64,000 nucleotides of DNA from UBA3792 sp045114775 (GTDB lineage: Bacteria > Bacillota > Clostridia > Christensenellales > CAG-138): positions 1 through 64,000 of the forward strand of contig JBGULC010000022.1 in NCBI GenBank assembly GCA_045114775.1. The letters are read 5' to 3'. Positions 15,645 to 23,208 of this stretch are shown one piece after another (positions within the stretch are counted from its first letter, which is position 1; every line of letters starts with the position of its first letter). Under the pieces are notes generated by a model, which ran no database searches, was not told the origin of the DNA, and saw only the letters and a list, made by a program, of their open reading frames with translations. Made by a program: the position numbers and the translations under genes.

Positions 15645-16564
15645 GGCGTTACCCCCTTCACGTCCTTCGAAAAATGCTGATAGTCCGGTTCGTTGAAATC
15701 GCCGCCCCACTTCCAGCCGTGCTTTTTGAACAGCTTGTAGCAGAGGTCGTTTTTCGTGATCATGCCGGGCCGCAGGTTCGTGCGATCGAGATACGGCTCG
15801 CTCTCCTTCGGCGAGAAGCTCCCGTCCGGCTTCACGTACGGATTCTCGACCGGATTGATGTCGATCGCCGTGCCGTAGCTGTGCCGCGAGAAATACTTCT
15901 TGCCGGTGACCCTGCGGCAGCAGTACGCCGAGGTGTTGTCCGCCGACATCGAAAGCCCGTCGGTGAACGGCTGTCCGAAATCGTCGACGAGCCGCACCGA
16001 GCGCAGCGAATACTTCGCGTCGTACAGCGCCTCGAAGATCTCCATGATATCCTTGACGACCGCTTTATGCACCAGGATCTCGCCTTCGTGCTCGATCCCG
16101 TCAAAATCCACGTACAATACGTGCACGTAGCGCAGATCCTTCATCTTCACCGGTGCGTCCTTCGGATCCTCCGGGAAGCTCATGCCGGTGACGTACTTCA
16201 CCAGCGCTTCGGTCGGCGCGCAGTACCAGAAGCCCGCGTTCGTCTTCGACGTCGTGATCTTCTCCCCGCGGTACGGGTTGGGGGTCGGCGTCGGCTCCGG
16301 CGTGGGCGTGGGTGTCGGCGTCGGTTCCGGGGTCGGGGTCGGCGCAGGCGTCGGCTCCGGCGTCGGCACGAACACAGGCAGCGGGGCGGGCGTCGCCGTC
16401 TCGCCGAGCCGGACCTCCTCGACCTCGACCGGCGTCTCCGTGATCACGGGCGTTTCGATCGCCGTCGGCGGTGCGGTTGGCTCCGTGCCGGAAGCTTCCG
16501 TATTCGGTTTTGCCGCGCACGCGAGCGCAAGCATGGCGCAAAGCAGCGGGAAAAGGCGTTTCAT
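15641..16564 (-). CDS. M15-family peptidoglycan peptidase (lipoprotein)
   Basis: 307 residues. Lipoprotein-like signal (MKRLFPLLCAMLALAC) and a long Pro-Thr-Glu linker of repeated PTPEPTP units (about 62-98) that would span the wall. The catalytic domain has the M15 zinc signature SRHSYGTAIDINP (His and Asp ligands, about residues 216-228) and a C-terminal WGGDFNEPDYQHF with the third ligand. It probably cleaves peptide stems of peptidoglycan (L-Ala-D-Glu or D-Ala-D-Ala carboxypeptidase type, M15C-like). First gene of a two-gene unit with the acetyltransferase. Confidence 0.88.
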   Translation of the reverse strand: MKRLFPLLCAMLALACAAKPNTEASGTEPTAPPTAIETPVITETPVEVEEVRLGETATPAPLPVFVPTPEPTPAPTPTPEPTPTPTPTPEPTPTPNPYRGEKITTSKTNAGFWYCAPTEALVKYVTGMSFPEDPKDAPVKMKDLRYVHVLYVDFDGIEHEGEILVHKAVVKDIMEIFEALYDAKYSLRSVRLVDDFGQPFTDGLSMSADNTSAYCCRRVTGKKYFSRHSYGTAIDINPVENPYVKPDGSFSPKESEPYLDRTNLRPGMITKNDLCYKLFKKHGWKWGGDFNEPDYQHFSKDVKGVTP

Positions 16565-16614
16565 AAATGTCAGTATACCGCAGTTTTCCCTGCTTGTACA
16601 GAGCTTTTTTCATA

Positions 16615-16644
16615 TAAAAACAGCCGCGCTGTCCGCACGGCTGT
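16615..16644 (-). terminator. Terminator of the BMP transporter operon
   Basis: A 7-bp stem (16620-16626 with 16638-16644); on the minus strand it is followed by TTTTTATAT. Confidence 0.75.
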
Positions 16645-16659
16645 CTTTCGGAACGTTTG

Positions 16660-17616
16660 TCAGTTCAATTCGAGCTTTTTGAGCTGCTGTTTGGCAAGGC
16701 GCTCGCGCTTGCGCTGTCCGCTGACGACGACGTAGACCATCATGATGATCGTGATGACGTACGGAATCGCCGAAGTCAGATCGGCGTTGACAAGGTTGTA
16801 GCTCTGCAGAACAAGACCGATCGCGTCAAAGAAGCCGAACATCAGCGCCGCAAGGTATACCTTCGGCGGATGCGCCGCACCGAAGATGACGCAGGCGAAC
16901 GCGATATAGCCGCGGGAATCGCTCATGCCTTCGGTGAACGTGCCGTTCAGCTTGCCAAGCGACAGGGACGCGCCGGCAAGTCCGCAGAACACGCCGCACA
17001 GGATCGACGCAATCCACTTCATCCGCTCGGGGCTCTTGCCTGCGGTGCGCAGCGTATCGGGCGATTCGCCGGAAGCGCGGATCCAGAAGCCCACGGGCGT
17101 GCGGTACACGAACAGCCACATCAGAATGACAAGCAGCCATGTGAGATACACGAACAGATTGTGTCCGCTGACCGCGTTTCCGAGGAACGGAACTTCCTTG
17201 ATCAGCGGGATGTTGATGTTCTGCAGATAAGCCGCGCCGCGGATACCGTCGGAACCGAACAGCGAGCGGGAAAGATACGCCGTGATGCCCATCGCAAAGG
17301 TATTCAGCGCGCAGCCGATGATGAACTCATCGCTGCGGAGCTTGACCGTAAACAGTGCAAAGAACAATCCGACCAGCACGCCGAACAGCATGGCGGCAAG
17401 AATACCGAGCGCCGCGCTGGCGAGGTAAAAACTCACGGCAGCGGACACAAATGCGCCCATCAGGATCATGCCGTCCATGCCGATGTTCATGATGCCCGCA
17501 TGTTCGGTCATGAGCCCGCCCAAAGCGGCGAGCGCGACCGGCGTCGCCGCGCCGAGCATCTGATTGAGAACGCTCGAACCGGCTCTGAAAAAGTCCGTCC
17601 AGGTAAACTCATTCAT
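16660..17616 (-). CDS. BMP-type ABC importer, permease 2
   Basis: 318 residues, about 8-9 hydrophobic helices, of the branched/BPD_transp_2 permease family (NupQ/YufQ-like). AALGGLMTEHAGIMNIGMDGMILMGA is the characteristic family segment (residues about 27-52; ends AALGGLMTEHAG and MDGMILMGA). Start ATG at 17616 has AAGGAGG 8 nt upstream and overlaps the preceding gene by 8 bp. With the other permease it forms the channel of a nucleoside-class importer. Confidence 0.92.
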   Translation of the reverse strand: MNEFTWTDFFRAGSSVLNQMLGAATPVALAALGGLMTEHAGIMNIGMDGMILMGAFVSAAVSFYLASAALGILAAMLFGVLVGLFFALFTVKLRSDEFIIGCALNTFAMGITAYLSRSLFGSDGIRGAAYLQNINIPLIKEVPFLGNAVSGHNLFVYLTWLLVILMWLFVYRTPVGFWIRASGESPDTLRTAGKSPERMKWIASILCGVFCGLAGASLSLGKLNGTFTEGMSDSRGYIAFACVIFGAAHPPKVYLAALMFGFFDAIGLVLQSYNLVNADLTSAIPYVITIIMMVYVVVSGQRKRERLAKQQLKKLELN

Positions 17617-18721
17617 GCGCAGCGCCTCCTTCCCTGCGAAGCTGTACATCCCGCTCGGCAGCGCGTCTCTCCCTTGCCTTGGCGATCGCGGCGCGAACGC
17701 CTCTCTGCGCCGCCATGCAGAAGATGACCGTCGTCTGTATGATCCAGTAGATCTGGATCGGAACGCCGACGCTCTGCATTTCCATCGCGCCGATCTTCAG
17801 GACCGCGAAGATCAGGGAAATAAGGATCGTCGGGATCGGCTGATACTGTGCGATCATCGCGACCATCAGGCCCTCGAAATAATACTCGTTGGATACGTCC
17901 GTCGTGATGAATTTATAATTCGGTGCAATGCCGTAGACGCGGAACATGCCGACGAGACCGCACATCATGCCGGAAACGACCATCGCGAGGATCACGATGC
18001 GGTCCGCCTTGATTCCGGCAAACCGCGCAAACCGCGGGTTGTCCCCGACCAAGCGCATTTCATAGCCCTTGGTGGTCTTCTGCAGCACGTACCATACGAG
18101 GAACGTCAGGATTACGGAAGCGAAGATCGCCGTCGAAAGGTTTGAGTTGTTGAGCAGCGGCGTAAAACCGTACCGTTCGGAAACGATGATCCCCTCGGCA
18201 TTGGAGGAATTCTTCCACGGTCCCTTGGCGAAGTACCCGCAGAGAAAGACCGCGACCGAGTTCAGCATGATCGTGGTGATGACCTCGTTGACCTTGAGCT
18301 TGACCTTCAGAATTCCCGGGATAAACGCGTAAAGCCCGCCGACCGCAACAGCGCCGAGCACGGCGCACGGGATCGTAAGCCACGGCGTCACGCCGTCCAT
18401 CCATACGCCGATCTGCGCGGCGAACAGACCGCCCAGAAGGAGCTGTCCCTCGCCGCCGACGTTGAAGATACCGGCACGGCTGCCGATGTCGCAGGCAAGG
18501 CCGCACAGGCACAGCACCATAGCGTATTCGAGCGTGTTGCCGATGTGCCGCCAGTTTGAGAACGCGCCTTCAACCAGCGCGCCGTATGCCTGAAGCGGAT
18601 TACGTCCGGTGACGGCGATGATGCCCGCGCCGAGCAGCAGCGCGACGCTGAGACTGATCAGAAGCGCCAGAAGATAGCCGAGATCCACCTTGCGCCGGAT
18701 CCATGCAAGCGCGTTCTTCAT
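17609..18721 (-). CDS. BMP-type ABC importer, permease 1
   Basis: 370 residues with about 9-10 helices (NupP/YufP-like). It contains the family segment GIFNVGGEGQLLLGGLFAA and the coupling loop near KVNEVITTIMLN. The ATG at 18721 forms an ATGA overlap with the ATPase gene and has AAGGAGG upstream. A basic C-terminal tail (RERRAAERDVQLRREGG) is cytoplasmic. Confidence 0.92.
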   Translation of the reverse strand: MKNALAWIRRKVDLGYLLALLISLSVALLLGAGIIAVTGRNPLQAYGALVEGAFSNWRHIGNTLEYAMVLCLCGLACDIGSRAGIFNVGGEGQLLLGGLFAAQIGVWMDGVTPWLTIPCAVLGAVAVGGLYAFIPGILKVKLKVNEVITTIMLNSVAVFLCGYFAKGPWKNSSNAEGIIVSERYGFTPLLNNSNLSTAIFASVILTFLVWYVLQKTTKGYEMRLVGDNPRFARFAGIKADRIVILAMVVSGMMCGLVGMFRVYGIAPNYKFITTDVSNEYYFEGLMVAMIAQYQPIPTILISLIFAVLKIGAMEMQSVGVPIQIYWIIQTTVIFCMAAQRGVRAAIAKARERRAAERDVQLRREGGAAHE

Positions 18722-20310
18722 TCTTCCGCCTCCTTCCCGGTGCCGGTCATGCACAGACCGATCTCCTCCTTGGTGATCTCATCCGCCTTGAATTCGCCGG
18801 TGATCCTGCCCTCATACAGCGTGATGATGCGGTCCGAAAGCCGGAAGACCTCGTCGAGGTCCGCAGAGCTTAAAAGGATCGCCGCGCCTTCGTTGCGCTT
18901 TTCAATGATGCGCGTGTGGAAGAACTCCATCGCGCCGACGTCCACGCCGCGCGTCGGCTGCGATATGACGAGCACCGGCGTATCGAAGCTGAATTCGCGC
19001 GCCACGACGACCTTCTGCATGTTGCCGCCGGACATGGACCCGACCTCAGTCCGGATGCCGGCGCCGCGGATGTCGAATTTCTGATAGAGCTCGCTCGCGT
19101 AGCGCTCGACCGTGCTGCGCCGCTGATGGAAACCGAACAGGTTGAAACGCTTCTCCTTCTGTCTGCCGACGAGCAGATTGTCCGTAACCGACGCGACCTT
19201 GTCAACACCGGTCGAAAGGCGATCCTCCGGCACGTGCGAAAGACCGAGTGCGCGGATCTCGCCGGGCGTTTTGCCCGTTGCGTCCTTACCGCAGACCGTG
19301 ACCTTGCCGCGGTTGATCTTGCGCATGCCCGTGATCGCTTCGAGAAGCTCGCTCTGTCCGTTGCCCTCGATCGCCGCAATGCCCAATACCTCGCCCTTGC
19401 GGACGGAAAGCGACACGCCGCGCACTGCGGGAAGACCGCGGTTGTCCGCAACATAGAGATCTTTGACCTCGATCGCGACCTCGCCGGGCTCGCCGGTCTT
19501 CTCGAGACGATCGAACAGCACGGGACGCCCGACCATCATGGAGGCCAGCGTCTTTTCGTCGACGTCCTTTGTTTCCTTTACGCCGATCAGCTTGCCCTGC
19601 CGCATGACGCCGACGCGGTCGGAGATCGCCATGACCTCGTAAAGCTTGTGCGTGATGATGATGACTGTGACCTGCTTCTCGCGCACAATGCGGCGAATGA
19701 CCTCAAAGAGCTCGTCCGTTTCCTGCGGCGTCAGAACCGCCGTCGGCTCGTCGAGGATCAGGATGTCCGCGCCGCGGTAGAGCGTTTTCAAAATCTCCAC
19801 GCGCTGTTGGAGTCCCACGGAGATATCGCGGATCTCAGCCGAAGGATCGACTTCAAGGCCGTACTCCTTCACAAGCTCTCTTGTGAGATCCTCCGCTTTC
19901 CGATTGTTGAACATTATGCCCGCCCGCTTCGGCTCATGGCCCAGAACGATGTTCTGCGCGACGGTAAACGACGGGACCAGCATGAAGTGCTGATGCACCA
20001 TGCCGATGCCGCGGTCGATCGCCGCCTTCGGAGAAAACTCCGTGACCTTCTCGCCGCGCACGTATAAGTTTCCCGCCGTCGGCGTGTTGATGCCGTACAG
20101 GATGTTCATCAGCGTCGACTTGCCCGCGCCGTTTTCGCCGACCAGGGCGAACACCTCGCCGTTTCGGATCGAAAGCGAGATGTCGTCGTTTGCAAGCACG
20201 CCCGGAAACTCCATGGAGATATGTTCAAACCGGATCTCGTCCACAGCTTCGCCGGCTTCGGGAACCGCTCCGTTTGCGGGATCATTTTCAAACCGGATCT
20301 CGTCCGTCAA
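18718..20310 (-). CDS. BMP-type ABC importer, ATPase with two nucleotide-binding domains
   Basis: 530 residues. Both ABC cassettes are on one chain (NupO/YufO/RbsA type). The first has Walker A GENGAGKST, signature SVGLQQRVE (degenerate at the Ser-Gly-Gly) and Walker B ILILDEPTA. The second has a degenerate Walker A (IEGNGQSELLE), signature MSGGNMQK and Walker B VLVISQPTRG, where Gln replaces the catalytic Glu, as is usual in this family. The start is TTG at 20310 with AGGGGGAG 7 nt upstream; an ATG at 20355 has no ribosome site. The N-terminus carries a duplicated DEIRFE segment. Confidence 0.92.
   Translation of the reverse strand: MTDEIRFENDPANGAVPEAGEAVDEIRFEHISMEFPGVLANDDISLSIRNGEVFALVGENGAGKSTLMNILYGINTPTAGNLYVRGEKVTEFSPKAAIDRGIGMVHQHFMLVPSFTVAQNIVLGHEPKRAGIMFNNRKAEDLTRELVKEYGLEVDPSAEIRDISVGLQQRVEILKTLYRGADILILDEPTAVLTPQETDELFEVIRRIVREKQVTVIIITHKLYEVMAISDRVGVMRQGKLIGVKETKDVDEKTLASMMVGRPVLFDRLEKTGEPGEVAIEVKDLYVADNRGLPAVRGVSLSVRKGEVLGIAAIEGNGQSELLEAITGMRKINRGKVTVCGKDATGKTPGEIRALGLSHVPEDRLSTGVDKVASVTDNLLVGRQKEKRFNLFGFHQRRSTVERYASELYQKFDIRGAGIRTEVGSMSGGNMQKVVVAREFSFDTPVLVISQPTRGVDVGAMEFFHTRIIEKRNEGAAILLSSADLDEVFRLSDRIITLYEGRITGEFKADEITKEEIGLCMTGTGKEAEE
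20224..20305. repeat. 19-bp direct repeat inside the ATPase N-terminus
   Basis: TTCAAACCGGATCTCGTCC occurs at 20224-20242 and again at 20287-20305, exactly 63 bp (21 codons) apart and in frame, so the protein has two DEIRFE segments. It looks like an in-frame duplication that added a 21-residue N-terminal extension. Confidence 0.8.
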
Positions 20311-20373
20311 GGTATCACTCCCCCTTCTCTGTTCTGTGCCGCAGGCACATCGCAAAATGCGGCTTGCACCGCG

Positions 20374-20411
20374 AAAAAAGGCGGAAGCCGCCCCAAAGTG
20401 ACAGCTTCCGC
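20374..20411 (-). terminator. Intra-operon attenuating terminator after the binding protein
   Basis: An 8-bp stem (20381-20388 with 20404-20411) followed on the minus strand by TTTTTT. Its position between the binding-protein and ATPase genes would lower downstream expression, the usual stoichiometry of binding-protein operons. Confidence 0.75.
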
Positions 20412-20422
20412 GCCGTTTGCAA

Positions 20423-21406
20423 TTATCTCGTGGTTTCGACCTTGATCTCGCCGGAAGCGATCTTCTTCGCGAGCTCTTCGACCATCGTCTTCACTTCGGC
20501 CGGGACCTGCTGGGTCGCGCCCTCTTCGCCGTAGCCGATGCCGATGTAGCCGTTCGTCATATCGGCGACCCAGGTCGTGCCGAGCTGGGACTTATCGCCC
20601 GACAGGAGCTTCGAAACGGCGTCATAGATGGACTTGCCGACTTCCTTCTTCATCGAGCAGATGATGACGGCGTCGTTGATGTATTTCTGATCGGAGTCGA
20701 CGCCGATCGCATAGTAACCGCCCTCCTGCGCCGCCTCGAATACGCCGTCGCCGGCCTTCGACGCAACCTGGAAGATGACGTCCGCGCCTTTGTCGTGCAG
20801 GACCTTCGCGCAGTCCTTGCCCTTCGCCGGATCGTCCCAGCTTCCCGTATAGTTGACTTCGACCTTGGTCGCGTCGTTGAAGTACTTCGCACCCTGCTTG
20901 TAGCCCACGATGAAGTCGTTGATCGTGATGTTGTCCTCGCCTCCGACCGCGCCGACCGTGCCGGTCTTGCTCATCGCAGCCGCAATGTAGCCCGCCAGGA
21001 ACGAACCCTCGTTCTGAGCGTACGTGATGTTCAGCACGTTCGAGACGTCCTTGCTCGTCGCATTGTCGATCCAGATAAAGCTGACGTCCGGATACGTCGG
21101 CGCGACGCTCTCGATGTCTTCAAACTCCCAGCCGACGCAGATGACGATGCCGGACTTGTCCGCAGCGTTCTTCATGTACATCGTCCAGTTCTCGTTGTTG
21201 CACTCGATGTACTTGACCTCGACCTTGTCCGCAAAGTCCTTTGCAATACGCTCGCCGCCCAGCTTGGACTGATCATAGAACGAACGGTCGCCGAACTGAC
21301 CGGCAACGACGATCGTAACGACGGTCTTGTCGGAACCCTTCGTGCACGCGGCCATGCAGCCGAGCGTCAGCACGATCGCCAGCATCAATGCCAAAAATTT
21401 CTTCAT
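20423..21406 (-). CDS. BMP-family substrate-binding lipoprotein
   Basis: 327 residues. Lipoprotein signal with Cys near residue 21 (MKKFLALMLAIVLTLGCMAAC). The BMP/PnrA fold is recognisable from FGDRSFYDQSKLGGERI, ITYAQNEGSFLAGYIAA and GYKQGAKYF. Family members (PnrA, BmpA, TmpC) bind purine nucleosides and feed them to the NupOPQ-type importer encoded next. Start ATG at 21406 with GGAGG 9 nt upstream. First gene of the four-gene operon. Confidence 0.93.
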   Translation of the reverse strand: MKKFLALMLAIVLTLGCMAACTKGSDKTVVTIVVAGQFGDRSFYDQSKLGGERIAKDFADKVEVKYIECNNENWTMYMKNAADKSGIVICVGWEFEDIESVAPTYPDVSFIWIDNATSKDVSNVLNITYAQNEGSFLAGYIAAAMSKTGTVGAVGGEDNITINDFIVGYKQGAKYFNDATKVEVNYTGSWDDPAKGKDCAKVLHDKGADVIFQVASKAGDGVFEAAQEGGYYAIGVDSDQKYINDAVIICSMKKEVGKSIYDAVSKLLSGDKSQLGTTWVADMTNGYIGIGYGEEGATQQVPAEVKTMVEELAKKIASGEIKVETTR

Positions 21407-21449
21407 AACCGATATCCTCCTGTGTATTGCCCTTTTCGGGTACGATATC

Positions 21450-21478
21450 AGTATAATACGGATCCTCAGCTTTTTCAA
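21450..21478 (-). promoter_or_regulatory. Promoter of the BMP transporter operon
   Basis: Minus-strand TTGAAA (21473-21478), 17 bp, TATACT (21450-21455). No purine or guanine riboswitch could be seen in the 44-nt leader. Confidence 0.75.
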
Positions 21479-21555
21479 CCCGCATTTTTCGGAAAAAAGC
21501 GCATGCGCTGCCGGTCCCGCGTGCAAACTAACCGAAAAGAAAGGAGGTCCACGCA

Positions 21556-21720
21556 ATGGAACACAGCGAACAGAGCATCGGCTGCGAAGTGAAGAGCTGC
21601 CGATTCAACGAAAGCGGCCGCCGCTGCGGTCTCAGCAGCATCTGGGTCCGCCCCGCGCACGATACGGCGACCGGCCGTCAGAACGAAAGCCTCTGCGGCT
21701 CCTATGAACACCGCGATTGA
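21556..21720 (+). CDS. DUF1540 small Cys-rich protein
   Basis: 54 residues with AAGGAGG 8 nt before the ATG. Four cysteines (10, 15, 24, 47) occur in the DUF1540 arrangement: a CEVKSCRFN start, SSIWV in the middle and LCGSY near the end. Members are small, probably metal-binding proteins of Clostridia with no known function. Divergent from the BMP operon. Confidence 0.8.
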   Translation: MEHSEQSIGCEVKSCRFNESGRRCGLSSIWVRPAHDTATGRQNESLCGSYEHRD

Positions 21721-21729
21721 AGAACGGAA

Positions 21730-21755
21730 AAACGGACAGCCGAAGCTGTCCGTTT
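21730..21755. terminator. Terminator between DUF1540 and the zinc-ribbon gene
   Basis: An 11-bp stem (21730-21740 with 21745-21755, loop CGAA) with T-rich flanks on both strands; it serves convergent genes. Confidence 0.85.
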
Positions 21756-21771
21756 CTGTAAGATGGGTTCC

Positions 21772-22050
21772 TTATCTGCCGCGGCGCGCTGCGAAGCACT
21801 CCGAGCAATAGATCGGTTTGTCGTTTCTCGGCTGGAACGGCACCTTCGTGGGCTTGCCGCAAGAGGCGCAAACCGCGTCGAACATTTCGCGCTGCGGAGC
21901 GCGCGCGGCGTTCTTGCGGGCCTTACGGCATTCCGGGCAACGGACGGGGTCGTTTTTGAAATCGTTCTTGGCGTAAAATTCCTGCTCGCCCGCGCTGAAA
22001 ATAAATTCCCTGCCGCAGTCTCTGCAAACCAGTGTTCTGTCTTCGTACAT
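21772..22050 (-). CDS. Small zinc-ribbon protein (probable zinc-binding domain family)
   Basis: 92 residues. Four CxxC pairs (CRDC, CPEC, CASC, CSEC) form two zinc ribbons; GEQEFYAKNDF and the closing YCSECF are typical of a widespread Clostridia family sometimes annotated zinc-ribbon/trcl. Function unknown; a nucleic-acid or ribosome role is speculative. The ribosome site (AGGG) is weak. The gene lies about 45 nt downstream of a structured RNA candidate with its own promoter, so it may be read from that transcript. Confidence 0.85.
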   Translation of the reverse strand: MYEDRTLVCRDCGREFIFSAGEQEFYAKNDFKNDPVRCPECRKARKNAARAPQREMFDAVCASCGKPTKVPFQPRNDKPIYCSECFAARRGR

Positions 22051-22094
22051 GATGATTTCTGTTTCCCTTCGCGATTGGTGATTATTTGATCTCC

Positions 22095-22312
22095 GTTTTC
22101 GGCTGACCTGGTCTTTGCCCCCACACTCGCCGGCAGGAGGGTTCGCTCCTAAAGCCTGTGCTTCCCCACTACTACCTCTCTCGGCGGTAAACCGCCGGCC
22201 GGACTTACGTCTAAGCCGCACCATGCTCACGGGCGCTTTGGCCCGCTTATGTGGATCGTTTTGCCTGCGACTGGCATCGACTTGCAACCACAGACCCGAA
22301 TTCGGACATCCA
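22095..22312 (-). ncRNA. Candidate structured RNA (free ncRNA or long structured leader)
   Basis: About 215 nt, densely foldable, under a good promoter. Helices read on the minus strand: 22308-22314 with 22250-22256 (TGTGGAT/ATCCACA); a hairpin at 22296-22305; 22241-22245 with 22230-22234 (loop CAAAGC); 22194-22199 with 22129-22134, closing a domain that contains 22182-22187/22092-type hairpin 22182-22197 and 22135-22150 (AGGAG/CTCCT). The conserved-looking unpaired word GTGGGGAAGCACAGG lies between them. No open frame with a ribosome site crosses it. I cannot place it in a family with confidence; the Clostridial raiA-type RNA is one possibility. No terminator follows before the zinc-ribbon gene. 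Confidence 0.5.
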
Positions 22313-22316
22313 CACA

Positions 22317-22345
22317 AGTATAAACCATCTTTCCGTAAATAGCAA
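22317..22345 (-). promoter_or_regulatory. Promoter of the structured RNA
   Basis: Minus-strand TTGCTA (22340-22345), 17 bp, TATACT (22317-22322). Predicted transcription start near 22310, at the first helix of the RNA. Confidence 0.7.
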
Positions 22346-22385
22346 AGGTTTTTTTCGGTTCCCGGAAAACTTTTTTTCACGCAAA

Positions 22386-22403
22386 AAAGGGCCGGAGCCC
22401 TTT
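22386..22403 (-). terminator. Terminator after the UPF0340 gene
   Basis: A 7-bp stem (22386-22392 with 22397-22403); on the minus strand it is followed by TTTTTTGC. Confidence 0.8.
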
Positions 22404-22415
22404 CGATCTGTCGGT

Positions 22416-23012
22416 TTATTCCGTGACCTTCCGCTGCGCGTGCGCGTCGGAACCGACGGGGACGTTATCATATTGTGCGCGCGGGCCGCCGACATACTTC
22501 GGCCGCGAGAACGCCATGACGAGGTTCGCTTCGCCGATATGCCGTAAAGGACTGTGCACCGGCACCGCCACGCAATGCAGATGCATGCCGATCAGCGTGT
22601 CGCCGACGTCGATGCCGAGGATCGCCTGTCCGTTCAGGCTCTCGACCATCACCGCGTCGGGAATGCGCGCGTACGCCTCGGTCACACATGCGCCGCCCGC
22701 GTGCAGCCAGGGCTTCACCCAGACCTGCTGAAGCCCGTATTTCTTCATCGTCGCGCGCGAGCAGCACAGCGAGCGGTTGATGTGCTCGCAGCCCTGCACG
22801 GCAAGGTCGAGCCCCGCTTCTTCAACAAGCGGCAGCAGCGCGGAAAGGAGCGCTTTCGCGGCCTCCTCGCTGGAACCCGAGCCGATCCGCTTGCCGCAGA
22901 TCTCGCTGGTCGAGCAGCCGAGTACGATGAGAGAGCCTTTCTCCGGCTTTGCCGCGTTCATGAGGATCGAAAACGCCTCTCTGACCTGTTCTTTGATTTC
23001 CTGTTCGTTCAT
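22416..23012 (-). CDS. UPF0340 / DUF436 family protein (YwlG-like)
   Basis: 198 residues, usual length for the family. Recognisable segments are IVLGCSTSEICGKRIGS near the N-terminus, QGCEHINRSL, and the C-terminal SRPKYVGGPRAQYDN. A conserved cytoplasmic protein of Firmicutes (TIGR01440) with no established function. Ribosome site GAGG about 8 nt before the ATG. Single gene, divergent from mutY. Confidence 0.9.
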   Translation of the reverse strand: MNEQEIKEQVREAFSILMNAAKPEKGSLIVLGCSTSEICGKRIGSGSSEEAAKALLSALLPLVEEAGLDLAVQGCEHINRSLCCSRATMKKYGLQQVWVKPWLHAGGACVTEAYARIPDAVMVESLNGQAILGIDVGDTLIGMHLHCVAVPVHSPLRHIGEANLVMAFSRPKYVGGPRAQYDNVPVGSDAHAQRKVTE

Positions 23013-23173
23013 AATGGTTACCTCGGATGGATGATTCTGGTGATCTCGTTTGCGCAGGCAAATATATCGCGCGGCGTGAACCGCATATCGTTTGAAGTCC
23101 CCTGCGGGACGCGATATACCTGCGGCACAATGAGTATATCCGTTCCGACCCGCAAAGTCAAGGGACGAACCCT

Positions 23174-23202
23174 TTGCAAAAGCCTTTGCAGTATGATATA
23201 CT
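23174..23202 (+). promoter_or_regulatory. Promoter of mutY (leaderless type)
   Basis: TTGCAA (23174-23179), 17 bp, TATACT (23197-23202), then 6 nt to the ATG at 23209. No ribosome site exists in between. Confidence 0.75.
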
Positions 23203-23208
23203 TTCGGT

